Shown piece by piece: positions 54,025-61,051 of a stretch of 64,000 nucleotides of DNA. Source of the stretch: Parasphingorhabdus sp. SCSIO 66989 (lineage in GTDB: Bacteria; Pseudomonadota; Alphaproteobacteria; Sphingomonadales; Sphingomonadaceae); the NCBI RefSeq assembly GCF_032852305.1, contig NZ_CP136594.1, forward strand, positions 1,277,501 through 1,341,500. Direction: 5' to 3'. Numbering within the stretch: the stretch's first letter is position 1; every line of letters begins with the position of its first letter. Under the pieces are notes generated by a model. It did not search any database and was not told where the DNA came from. It saw only the letters and a program-made list of their open reading frames with translations. Both the position numbers and the translations under genes were made by a program.

Positions 54025-54981
54025 TTATTGCGCAGGTCCAATCAGAGCCCGCGGGCTCTCCAGCCCTTCGGTCACATTCCATCGGATGACATTGCTGCCA
54101 TTTTCGCGCACCCTGCCTTGGTCGTTATTGTTCGCAAGCACTTCGCCATTGGTGCGGATGGTGAAGGTGCCCGACGGAACCAGCATTGCCTGTTCATCCA
54201 GCCCGCGTCTATATGAGCGATCAAGCTTTGATAGCGTTGCCACCGTCCCGCTACCGCCAAAGGCAGGGGCAATGATTTCATATTTGCCATCCTTAACCGG
54301 GATGATTTGGACAAAAGGCATATTGAGCGCGGTATCGGGGAATTGCGGGAAAAGAAAGCCGCTCGAAACCTGGCCTTCCACCGAGTAATCGACCAGAAAA
54401 ACGTCATCTCCCTGATAGCGGACCGAGTTCCAGCCTTCATAGGCCTCCAGCTTCTGCGCCAGTTTCTCCATGCTTTCGTCATTGCCCGGCACAGCTCCGC
54501 CGAACACCGACGACAACACCTTCAGTCGCTGCTCATGTTCGGCCAGCCTTTCGGCATTGCGACGATCATGTTCGGCGCGTTTCTCGGCCAATTCGGCATC
54601 GGTGCATTCACGGCCTTTGTAACTGTAGCGCGGCGTCGGTGTTTCTACCGTTGCACCTTCGGCAGCCGCGATTGCAGCCTCTGTAGCGGCGTCTGCCGCA
54701 GTCTGTGCTTCTAGAACCCTGTCGTTCTCGCTTATCGGCTCTTCCTCGCCTGTCTCCAGATTGACCCGGCTTTCGCAATAGACGGAATTCGGGTCAAAGG
54801 GACGTGTTCTAGGTTTACGAAATTCCCTTTCTGGCAGCACCAACTGAATCTGCCCGACATAGGCAAAACGATAGCTGCCATCATCATTGAGCGTGAGATC
54901 CGCCTCAAACTCGCCGGGCGTCAGGAAGCAACTGGTGAGCAGCAGGCAGGCTGTAAAGGTCGCGATGATACGGGTCAGCAT
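54025..54981 (-). CDS. Lipoprotein of unknown function (paralog 1)
   Basis: About 318 residues. Lipoprotein signal TRIIATFTACLLLTSCFLTPGEFEADLTL with lipobox LTSC. Middle region is charged and may be coiled (AEKRAEHDRRNAERLAEHEQ). The C-terminal FTIRTNGEVLANNNDQGRVRENGSNVIRW matches the paralog (FTVRTSGTILTNNTEEGPTR). GAGGAAACGCTT precedes the ATG. It is cotranscribed with the paralog 31 bp upstream. No family recognised. Confidence 0.82.
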   Translation of the reverse strand: MLTRIIATFTACLLLTSCFLTPGEFEADLTLNDDGSYRFAYVGQIQLVLPEREFRKPRTRPFDPNSVYCESRVNLETGEEEPISENDRVLEAQTAADAATEAAIAAAEGATVETPTPRYSYKGRECTDAELAEKRAEHDRRNAERLAEHEQRLKVLSSVFGGAVPGNDESMEKLAQKLEAYEGWNSVRYQGDDVFLVDYSVEGQVSSGFLFPQFPDTALNMPFVQIIPVKDGKYEIIAPAFGGSGTVATLSKLDRSYRRGLDEQAMLVPSGTFTIRTNGEVLANNNDQGRVRENGSNVIRWNVTEGLESPRALIGPAQ

Positions 54982-55012
54982 AAGCGTTTCCTCTTCATTA
55001 TCTGGCGCGGGA

Positions 55013-55828
55013 TCAATCCAGCGCAATCAGCGTTTCCGGTGGCTGTGTTGTCGCGGGCGTAATCTCCCAGCGCAGCACCTGCTCACCGTTCTCACGCGTT
55101 GGGCCTTCCTCGGTATTGTTGGTGAGGATGGTACCGCTTGTGCGGACGGTGAATGTGCCGTTGGGCAGAACAGCCGGGGCGGGGGTGCCACCTTTTCCGC
55201 TTTCTCCTGCACCCATGGCAGCCAATGCGCCAAATGTACCCATTCCAGGGCCCTGCTCGCTACCGGCAAAGCCTGGCGCTTCGACGCGTACTTTATTGTC
55301 CTTGCGGGCAATGATGGTCACAAACGGGCTCGCCGCCTGCAGCTTCTCGATCATCGGGAAGGTAAAGCCCTGATCGGCATTGCCGCTGATGCGAAAGTCC
55401 ACATCAAATACGCCCTTGCCCTTATGGCTGATGCTGTTCCATCCCTTTTGCCGCGATACGCGCTCGATAAAATCGTCAATCGCTTCCGGCTTGCTTGGGT
55501 CAATGCCGCCAAGCAGCGTTTTGAACATCTCGGCATCGCGCGCATTTTCGGCAGCCTTGGCGGCTCTCTGTTCCTCTTTTTCTTCTTCGGTGCAGGGGCG
55601 TTCTTCAAATTCGTCATTATAGCATTCGCCCGCAAAGCCTTCGGCATTTTCATGCGCCGCCATGTCGATCAACTGGTTGAAGCCCAGCACCGAAATCTCG
55701 CCCTGATAGCTGAAGGTAAACTGCCCGGATTTGTCGATGCTGAGTTCGGACGTGAATTGGCCCGGTGTCAGTACGCAGCTAGTCAGCATCAATACTGCGC
55801 TCAGTGCAGCGATTACGCGTAGTCCCAT
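55013..55828 (-). CDS. Lipoprotein of unknown function (paralog 2)
   Basis: 271 residues with signal VIAALSAVLMLTSCVLTPGQ, lipobox LTSC. Shares the order CxLTPGxF, WNS(V/I), VD(F/Y), FT(V/I)RT.G and RENG.(N/Q)V(I/L)RW with the neighbour. A Glu/Ala/Lys-rich stretch (CTEEEKEEQRAAKAAENARD) may be helical. It is the first gene of the pair. Function unknown; likely an envelope lipoprotein. Confidence 0.82.
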   Translation of the reverse strand: MGLRVIAALSAVLMLTSCVLTPGQFTSELSIDKSGQFTFSYQGEISVLGFNQLIDMAAHENAEGFAGECYNDEFEERPCTEEEKEEQRAAKAAENARDAEMFKTLLGGIDPSKPEAIDDFIERVSRQKGWNSISHKGKGVFDVDFRISGNADQGFTFPMIEKLQAASPFVTIIARKDNKVRVEAPGFAGSEQGPGMGTFGALAAMGAGESGKGGTPAPAVLPNGTFTVRTSGTILTNNTEEGPTRENGEQVLRWEITPATTQPPETLIALD

Positions 55829-55841
55829 CAGCCTTCTCCCC

Positions 55842-56612
55842 TCACTTCTCTCTGGTGCTCAACACATATAGCGCAATCGCCGCCGCATTGGAGACATTCA
55901 GGCTCTCCATAGCCTCCTCAATCGGTAGATAGGCCTCTATATCGCAATGCGCGGCGACATTAGGGCGCAGGCCTTCGCCCTCTGCGCCCAGTACCAGCGC
56001 CACGGGCCCGGTGCCGACCGCATCGGCATAGGCCTTTTCGCCATGGCCGGTCAGCGCCACCCGCCAATATCCGGCATCGGCCATTTCCTCGAGCGCCCGA
56101 GACAGATTGACCACCCGCACCCAGGGCAGCCGGTCAAGCGCGCCTGAGGCTGCTTTGGCGATGACACCGGATTCCGGCGGCGCATGGCGATCCTGGGTAA
56201 TGATCGCGCCCGCGCCAAAGGCGAGGGCAGACCGAAAGATCGCACCGATATTGCGCGGATCGGTAACCTGGTCGAGGATTACCAGCGGCTTGCCGTCTGC
56301 GCGATCAAGGCATTCGGGCAGGCCGATATCTTCTAGTGGCGCAACCTCGGCCACAACACCCTGATGCGGCGCATCGGGTGGCACCAAAAGCGCCAGATCG
56401 GTGAGCTCGCAATATTGCACCGGCAGTTGCTCGGGAATCTCCAGTTCAGACAGCGCATTGCGCGTGCCCAACAGCTTGCGTACCTCACGTTCCGGATTGG
56501 CCAGCGCCGCCTCTACCGCATGATGTCCCCAAAAACGCGGCGCAACCGCTGATCCGCCGCGGCCACGCTGACGCGATGCCTTTTTCTGCTTTGCCTGCCG
56601 TCCTCTTTTCAT
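55842..56612 (-). CDS. rlmB: 23S rRNA 2'-O-ribose methyltransferase of the RlmB/TrmH family
   Basis: About 256 residues of the SPOUT fold. Motif 1 ILDQVTDPRNIGAIFRSALAFGA, motif 2 ALVLGAEGEGL, motif 3 LPIEEAMESLNVSNAAAIALY. An N-terminal basic tail (KRGRQAKQKKASRQRGRGG) and the L30-like domain GHHAVEAALANPEREV precede them. RlmB methylates G2251 of 23S rRNA; the exact target here is inferred. Start ATG at 56612 gives the basic tail; a longer start is possible. Confidence 0.9.
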   Translation of the reverse strand: MKRGRQAKQKKASRQRGRGGSAVAPRFWGHHAVEAALANPEREVRKLLGTRNALSELEIPEQLPVQYCELTDLALLVPPDAPHQGVVAEVAPLEDIGLPECLDRADGKPLVILDQVTDPRNIGAIFRSALAFGAGAIITQDRHAPPESGVIAKAASGALDRLPWVRVVNLSRALEEMADAGYWRVALTGHGEKAYADAVGTGPVALVLGAEGEGLRPNVAAHCDIEAYLPIEEAMESLNVSNAAAIALYVLSTREK

Positions 56613-56762
56613 GTCATCTGCCCTCGCATATTCATCGGCCAATGCCAATCATTGCGGCGGGTAAATATTTCATCGTCTGAGAGCATTGACATGAGGCGGG
56701 CTTTTCGCCATTGAGCCGCCTCTTGCCGACGCGATCCGTTGCATCAGGAATCGCGCGCCTAT

Positions 56763-56848
56763 GGACAGGTGGCCGAGTGGTTAAAGGCAGCAGACTGTAA
56801 ATCTGCCCGCGTGAGCGTACGCTGGTTCGAATCCAGCCCTGTCCACCA
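56763..56848 (+). tRNA. tRNA-Tyr (GTA anticodon), probable phage attachment site
   Basis: 86 nt with encoded CCA. Anticodon loop CTGTAAA gives GTA; a long variable arm follows. T-arm GCTGGTTCGAATCCAGC; acceptor GGACAGG pairs with CCTGTCC. A tyrosine integrase lies 148 bp downstream on the same strand, so the 3' part of this tRNA is the likely attB/attL identity segment. A matching 3' fragment should occur at the other end of the prophage, outside the window. Confidence 0.97.
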
Positions 56849-56856
56849 ATTCCACT

Positions 56857-56981
56857 TCTCATACAGTCTCATACATTCTCAGCTACCATCTAAAATGCTA
56901 GAGAAACCTTGATTTTTTGTCCCAAGCGGTCTCATATAGTCTCATTGAAGCGCGACTCATTTGTTGGCTCTTTGTTGGCTC
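56857..56981. repeat. Helically phased TCTCATA repeats: candidate integrase arm-type sites
   Basis: TCTCATACA at 56857 and 56867, TCTCA at 56877, then TCTCATATA at 56930 and TCTCATTGA at 56940. All within each group are spaced exactly 10 bp. A second repeat, TTGTTGGCTC, occurs at 56961 and 56972. They lie between the tRNA end and the integrase start, where arm-type binding sites are expected. Confidence 0.65.
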
Positions 56982-56996
56982 TTTTTGGTGACGGAT

Positions 56997-58208
56997 ATGG
57001 CACTGACGGACTTGAAGATCAAAAACGCCAAAGCAGGTGGAAAACCATATCGACGATTATCTGATGGGGGCGGGCTTTATATCGAAGTGAGACCGAGCGG
57101 TCGGAAGACCTGGTTTCTCGCCTATCGCCGCGACGGCAAGCAAATGAAAGTCCGTGGCGGACCATATTCCGAAATGTCTTTGGCCGATGCTCGCTTTTGG
57201 CGTGAGAAGGTCAAAGCTGAAATTCGCGCCGGCAACTATCCCACTTCCGACAAGCCCGATAAAGACAAGCCCTCGTTTGAAACCATCGCCCGCGAGTGGT
57301 TCGAGTTGCAGCAGTCTAAGTGGACCAAACGCTATGCTGATATTGTGATAGGCAGGCTGGAGAATGACCCTTTTCCCCTCTTCGGCGACCGCCCCATTGA
57401 TGAGGTCTCGCATGAAGAGATTTTGTCACTGATAGAGCGAATGGAACAGCGCGAGGTTTATGACCTTTTGCGCAGAACTCTTCGTTATGTCAGCCGTGTA
57501 ATGCGCTATGCGATTGCGACCAAAAGGGCGTCCTATAATCCGGTCCCTGATGTCAATGACGCGCTCAAGCCTAAGCCTAAGACCCAACATTACAGGCAGT
57601 TGAGTCTAAGCGATCTGCCGGACTTCTATGCGAAACTGCGCAAGTCCAATCACAGTGAAACCGTGAAGCTGGCGTTGCAATGGACGATCCTCACTTGGGC
57701 CAGGACATCTGAGACGAGGTTCTTCCGCCCGGAGGAAATTGAAGGCCGCGATACTGACGAACTATTGTGGCGGGTGCCTGCGGATCGCATGAAGATGGGC
57801 AGGGAGCATCTAGTTCCGCTGCCGCGCCAAGCAGGCCCATTGCTGGATCGGATCGAAACCTTGGCGCAAAAGATGGGTAGCCAATGGCAGTTCGCCCAAG
57901 TTCGCAATGCTCTAAAGCCGATTGACGAAAACGTGATGCTCTACTGCTTATACGATCTGGGTTATCTCGGAAAAGCGACCGTCCATGGCTTTAGGGGTAT
58001 GGCGTCCACTTTGGCGAACGAGCAGGTCGATGCGAACGACATGCGCGTTTTCCACGAGGACTGGATTGAGCGCCAATTGGCCCATGTGGAAGAGAACAAG
58101 ATTCGCGGAGCGTATAACGCCGCCGAATACCTTGGGCCTCGTCGTAAGATGATGCAGTGGTGGGCTGATTTCCTTGAGGAGCAGCAGGGTTTCTCTGAGC
58201 TGCTTTAA
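56997..58208 (+). CDS. int: Phage tyrosine integrase (P4 type with DUF4102 domain)
   Basis: About 403 residues. N-terminal arm-binding domain MALTDLKIKNAKAGGKPYRR and DGGGLYIEVRPSGRKTWFLA. Core domain residues: Arg in TWARTSETRFFRPEEI, Lys in KMGREHLVPLP, HxxR in TVHGFRGMASTLANE, and the nucleophile Tyr in RGAYNAAEYLGPRRKMMQWW. It drives site-specific integration at the adjacent tRNA-Tyr. ATG at 56997 is chosen as it opens the conserved MALTD domain. Confidence 0.95.
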   Translation: MALTDLKIKNAKAGGKPYRRLSDGGGLYIEVRPSGRKTWFLAYRRDGKQMKVRGGPYSEMSLADARFWREKVKAEIRAGNYPTSDKPDKDKPSFETIAREWFELQQSKWTKRYADIVIGRLENDPFPLFGDRPIDEVSHEEILSLIERMEQREVYDLLRRTLRYVSRVMRYAIATKRASYNPVPDVNDALKPKPKTQHYRQLSLSDLPDFYAKLRKSNHSETVKLALQWTILTWARTSETRFFRPEEIEGRDTDELLWRVPADRMKMGREHLVPLPRQAGPLLDRIETLAQKMGSQWQFAQVRNALKPIDENVMLYCLYDLGYLGKATVHGFRGMASTLANEQVDANDMRVFHEDWIERQLAHVEENKIRGAYNAAEYLGPRRKMMQWWADFLEEQQGFSELL

Positions 58209-58212
58209 CCCT

Positions 58213-58308
58213 TATTCAAGTTTGTGTGGCCCGCGAAAGCGAGAAAAGGTGAATTTTTCTGACACCCCTTGCCACATATTCAAGTTTTGCGTATTGTTAT
58301 TCAAGTTT
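58213..58308. repeat. Three TATTCAAGTTT direct repeats upstream of alpA
   Basis: Copies at 58213-58223, 58277-58287 and 58298-58308. The second and third are 21 bp apart, two helical turns. They lie in the int-alpA gap, the expected place for a regulator or excisionase binding site. Confidence 0.6.
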
Positions 58309-58328
58309 CACCCGGATAACAATGTGCC

Positions 58329-58556
58329 ATGCCGTATCAGAACGTCTCACATAGCGATCCCAAATGGATGCGCTTGCCCGAAGTGATTGAGGCGACGACT
58401 CTGTCGAAGGCCACAATCTATCGCAAGATGGACGCCGGTATCTTTCCGCAAAGCCATCGGTTGAGGGACATTCGGGCTGTCGTATGGTTTCGGGATGAAG
58501 TCATGAAGTGGAAGCGTGACCAGGTGGTTTCCGAGGGGATCGGAGACCTGCTGTGA
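58329..58556 (+). CDS. AlpA-family phage regulator / excisionase
   Basis: 75 residues with the MerR-like helix-turn-helix of AlpA: MRLPEVIEATTLSKATIYRKMDAGIFPQ and AVVWFRDEVMKWKRD. Such proteins control integrase expression or excision. It ends VSEGIGDLL, one of the shared acidic-leucine tails of this prophage. Its stop overlaps the next GTG start. Confidence 0.9.
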   Translation: MPYQNVSHSDPKWMRLPEVIEATTLSKATIYRKMDAGIFPQSHRLRDIRAVVWFRDEVMKWKRDQVVSEGIGDLL

Positions 58557-59926
58557 CGCGGGCGTATTACAATGAGATCGACCCCCATGCTGCTCAATGG
58601 CTCCGTAACCTCATTGATGCCGGTCTGATCGCTTACGGAGATGTTGATGAGCGTGACATTCGAGACATCAAACCAGTCGAACTTGCAGGCTACACCCAAT
58701 GCCATTTCTTTGCGGGCATCGGAGTCTGGTCCTACGCCTTGCGGCTCGCAGGGTGGCCAGATGAACGACCAGTGTGGACCGGCAGTTGTCCGTGCCAACC
58801 TTTCAGCGGCGCAGGCAAAAGAAAAGGGACTGCTGACGAGCGGCACCTATGGCCATTCTGGCACTATCTCATCGAACAGTGCGAACCTGGTGTCGTCTTT
58901 GCAGAGCAGGTTGCGTCGAAGGACGGACTCGCTTGGCTCGACCTTGTACAAGCTGACCTGGAAGGAACGGGTTACACCTGCGGGCCGTTCGATCTGTGCG
59001 CTGCGGGCTTCGGTGCGCCGCACATCCGCCAAAGAACCTTCCTCGTCGCCCAAGCCCAAAACGCAGATGAGCGGGTGGGTTACAACAACACGCGATTGGA
59101 AAGACAGCGAGGGGATGGCGCTCGAACGACCGGACGGGCGATCACGGATAGACCAGTTGCCGAGGCAGGCGGCGGTGGCAGGTTGGCCGACCTCCTCGGC
59201 GACGGATGGGAAGCGGGGCGGAACGCTGACCCCCAAAATGACGGGGAAGTCCCTGACCCAATCGGTGCAATTCAATCTCGCCGGTTGGCCGACAGTGACG
59301 GCGATGGACGCCAATCGGGGCAAGGGAACGATCAGAGCGCACGACACGGGGATACCGTTACCACAAAGAGCGTCGATGGCGGGTTGGGCCACTCCTCACG
59401 AGAACTCGACCACGGGGCCGGGGACTCAAGGGCGTTCGGGCGGAATGAACATTCAGACGATGACGCAGTTGTCGGGATGGAACACGGCAGCGGCATCGGA
59501 CGGGAATGGGGGCAAGAGACCTCACCCGGATACGTCAATGACAGGCAAACACCCGTCCGGCAGGAAAGTGAACATGGGCTTGGCTTCTCAGGTTCATTTG
59601 GGCTTTCTGAACAAAGAGGAGATGGAGAAGCACGGCCCAGCCCGACTAACGGCTTCTGGCGAGATGCTGACTGGCTCTTCTGCCGGGATGGAAAGTGGAG
59701 GCCAGTTGAGTCCGGCACATTCCCTCTGGTTGATGGGTCTGCCTATCAGTTGGATTCTGGTGGCCCCCTTGAGAGCAAAAACCGGGCGAACCTCCTCAAA
59801 GGCTTCGGTAACGCAATCGTCAGCGAGGTCGCGGCATACTTCATCGCCACATTCCTCGAACACGAGCAGGATGCCGCTTTGGTTAATGGCCGAAGCCATG
59901 ACGATCTGATCGGGGACTTGTTATGA
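58553..59926 (+). CDS. Phage C5-cytosine DNA methyltransferase
   Basis: 457 residues. Motif [20 protein letters not shown], motif [17 protein letters not shown] with catalytic Cys, motif VI as FAEQV, motif [14 protein letters not shown], and motif [18 protein letters not shown]. Between VIII and X lie about 170 low-complexity residues rich in G, D, R and H; in that span a second frame is open. The late part [20 protein letters not shown] is typical of phage-encoded members. It starts at GTG overlapping alpA and ends [11 protein letters not shown]. The target sequence is unknown. Confidence 0.92.
   Translation: MTRAYYNEIDPHAAQWLRNLIDAGLIAYGDVDERDIRDIKPVELAGYTQCHFFAGIGVWSYALRLAGWPDERPVWTGSCPCQPFSGAGKRKGTADERHLWPFWHYLIEQCEPGVVFAEQVASKDGLAWLDLVQADLEGTGYTCGPFDLCAAGFGAPHIRQRTFLVAQAQNADERVGYNNTRLERQRGDGARTTGRAITDRPVAEAGGGGRLADLLGDGWEAGRNADPQNDGEVPDPIGAIQSRRLADSDGDGRQSGQGNDQSARHGDTVTTKSVDGGLGHSSRELDHGAGDSRAFGRNEHSDDDAVVGMEHGSGIGREWGQETSPGYVNDRQTPVRQESEHGLGFSGSFGLSEQRGDGEARPSPTNGFWRDADWLFCRDGKWRPVESGTFPLVDGSAYQLDSGGPLESKNRANLLKGFGNAIVSEVAAYFIATFLEHEQDAALVNGRSHDDLIGDLL
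58761..59909 (+). CDS. Overlapping long reading frame inside the methyltransferase gene
   Basis: 382 codons in the other forward frame, wholly inside the methyltransferase gene. The frame is open from further upstream; ATG at 58761 is chosen because AGGGTGG precedes it. It reads [35 protein letters not shown] and [10 protein letters not shown]. Then come five units of the form (A/S)GW.T...D ([66 protein letters not shown]), and finally [19 protein letters not shown] recall this same protein pattern from other prophages, which favours true dual coding. Function unknown. Confidence 0.55.
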   Translation: MNDQCGPAVVRANLSAAQAKEKGLLTSGTYGHSGTISSNSANLVSSLQSRLRRRTDSLGSTLYKLTWKERVTPAGRSICALRASVRRTSAKEPSSSPKPKTQMSGWVTTTRDWKDSEGMALERPDGRSRIDQLPRQAAVAGWPTSSATDGKRGGTLTPKMTGKSLTQSVQFNLAGWPTVTAMDANRGKGTIRAHDTGIPLPQRASMAGWATPHENSTTGPGTQGRSGGMNIQTMTQLSGWNTAAASDGNGGKRPHPDTSMTGKHPSGRKVNMGLASQVHLGFLNKEEMEKHGPARLTASGEMLTGSSAGMESGGQLSPAHSLWLMGLPISWILVAPLRAKTGRTSSKASVTQSSARSRHTSSPHSSNTSRMPLWLMAEAMTI

Positions 59927-60630
59927 TGAGCGGGATTGACGACCTTCTCGGGACCAAGCCGCAAGAAGAGTCGGTGCGGGAGCGCCGGTTGAACAAACTT
60001 GCCAAGGATCGGGCGATCAAAGCCGCAGGCAGTGGGACTACCTTTGTTGAAATGGGCGCGTTGAAGCGCCCGGTATCAATGAATTTTCTCTCTGAGGTCT
60101 TCAACATGGACCCCAAGACGGTGCGGACCAGGTTGGTGCGGTGTCCCATTTTGGGAATGGCAGGCGGTAATCGCCCGGTTTATGATTTCAAGACTGCTTG
60201 CCAATATCTGCTGCCGCCCAAAATGACGACCGATGAGTTCATTCGGACACTCAACGCCGCCAAACTACCCCCGGAAGTCAACAAGGTGTTCTGGCAGGCT
60301 CAGCGCGAACGGTTGCGGTATTTGAGGGACGCCGGGGAAGTCTGGCACACCACCGATCTGCTCGACCTTCTCGGCCAGGTGAATATGACCTTCAAGGACC
60401 GCATTGATATGTGGGTTGAGGACATACGCGAGATGAAGGGTATCTCCGATGAGAATATCCTGAAAATCGAGCAGATGACCCATGCGCTGAAAAGCGATCT
60501 CTATGAGGCATTGGTCTCCATGCCATCGCAAGGGGAAACCCTTAGCCTGCGTGACAAGGAAGACCCGCTCGCCCCTGAGCAAAGCAAGAATACCGAAATT
60601 GACGAAGGGCAGATCAGCGATGCGCTTTAG
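59923..60630 (+). CDS. Phage terminase small subunit-like protein (DUF1441)
   Basis: 235 residues. An N-terminal [14 protein letters not shown] tag, then a DNA-binding-like part MNFLSEVFNMDPKTVRTRLV resembling the winged helix of Nu1-type small subunits, and a helical remainder. Position directly before the large terminase module and family resemblance support the call. Overlaps the methyltransferase stop (ATGA). Confidence 0.78.
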   Translation: MMSGIDDLLGTKPQEESVRERRLNKLAKDRAIKAAGSGTTFVEMGALKRPVSMNFLSEVFNMDPKTVRTRLVRCPILGMAGGNRPVYDFKTACQYLLPPKMTTDEFIRTLNAAKLPPEVNKVFWQAQRERLRYLRDAGEVWHTTDLLDLLGQVNMTFKDRIDMWVEDIREMKGISDENILKIEQMTHALKSDLYEALVSMPSQGETLSLRDKEDPLAPEQSKNTEIDEGQISDAL

Positions 60631-61051
60631 ACCGGAACAATATGACGCCGTAGCGAAGCGGATTGTCACCAACAACCCGAACATGCTTGTGCCGTGGTTT
60701 CTGATGGCGTCTTACGCCTATTACGAGAAGGACGATCCGTTCCTGACCGACTCCTTCTATGACAAGATGTGCTTAATGCTCATCAAACAGTGGGATCAGA
60801 TCGAACATCGCCACAAAACCTTCATCGATCGAGATGCGCTAGGGGCCGGATCAGCATATCATATCGACTGGTCCCAATTGCCGACGATCATAAAGGACGC
60901 GGCAGACCATCTTACAGCTAAGTACCACTCTTTAGCCACTATCGGTACACCCGCCCCAACCACATTAGACGATCTGCTCGGCGATGTTGCTGAGCCGGAA
61001 ACGATTGATGACCTGCTCGGCGGCAGTGTGAAGATTGACGACTTGCTATGA
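60620..61051 (+). CDS. Phage protein of unknown function with three DDLL motifs
   Basis: 143 residues. MASYAYYEKDDPFLTDSFYDKMCLML resembles the short N-terminal helix pair that precedes NAD-dependent ligase adenylation domains, but no catalytic motif follows. The C-terminal third carries TTLDDLLGD, ETIDDLLGG and KIDDLL as its last residues. It overlaps both neighbours (start inside the terminase small gene, ATGA with the large one), so it belongs to the packaging operon. The start is set at the first ATG after GAAGGG. Confidence 0.7.
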   Translation: MRFRPEQYDAVAKRIVTNNPNMLVPWFLMASYAYYEKDDPFLTDSFYDKMCLMLIKQWDQIEHRHKTFIDRDALGAGSAYHIDWSQLPTIIKDAADHLTAKYHSLATIGTPAPTTLDDLLGDVAEPETIDDLLGGSVKIDDLL

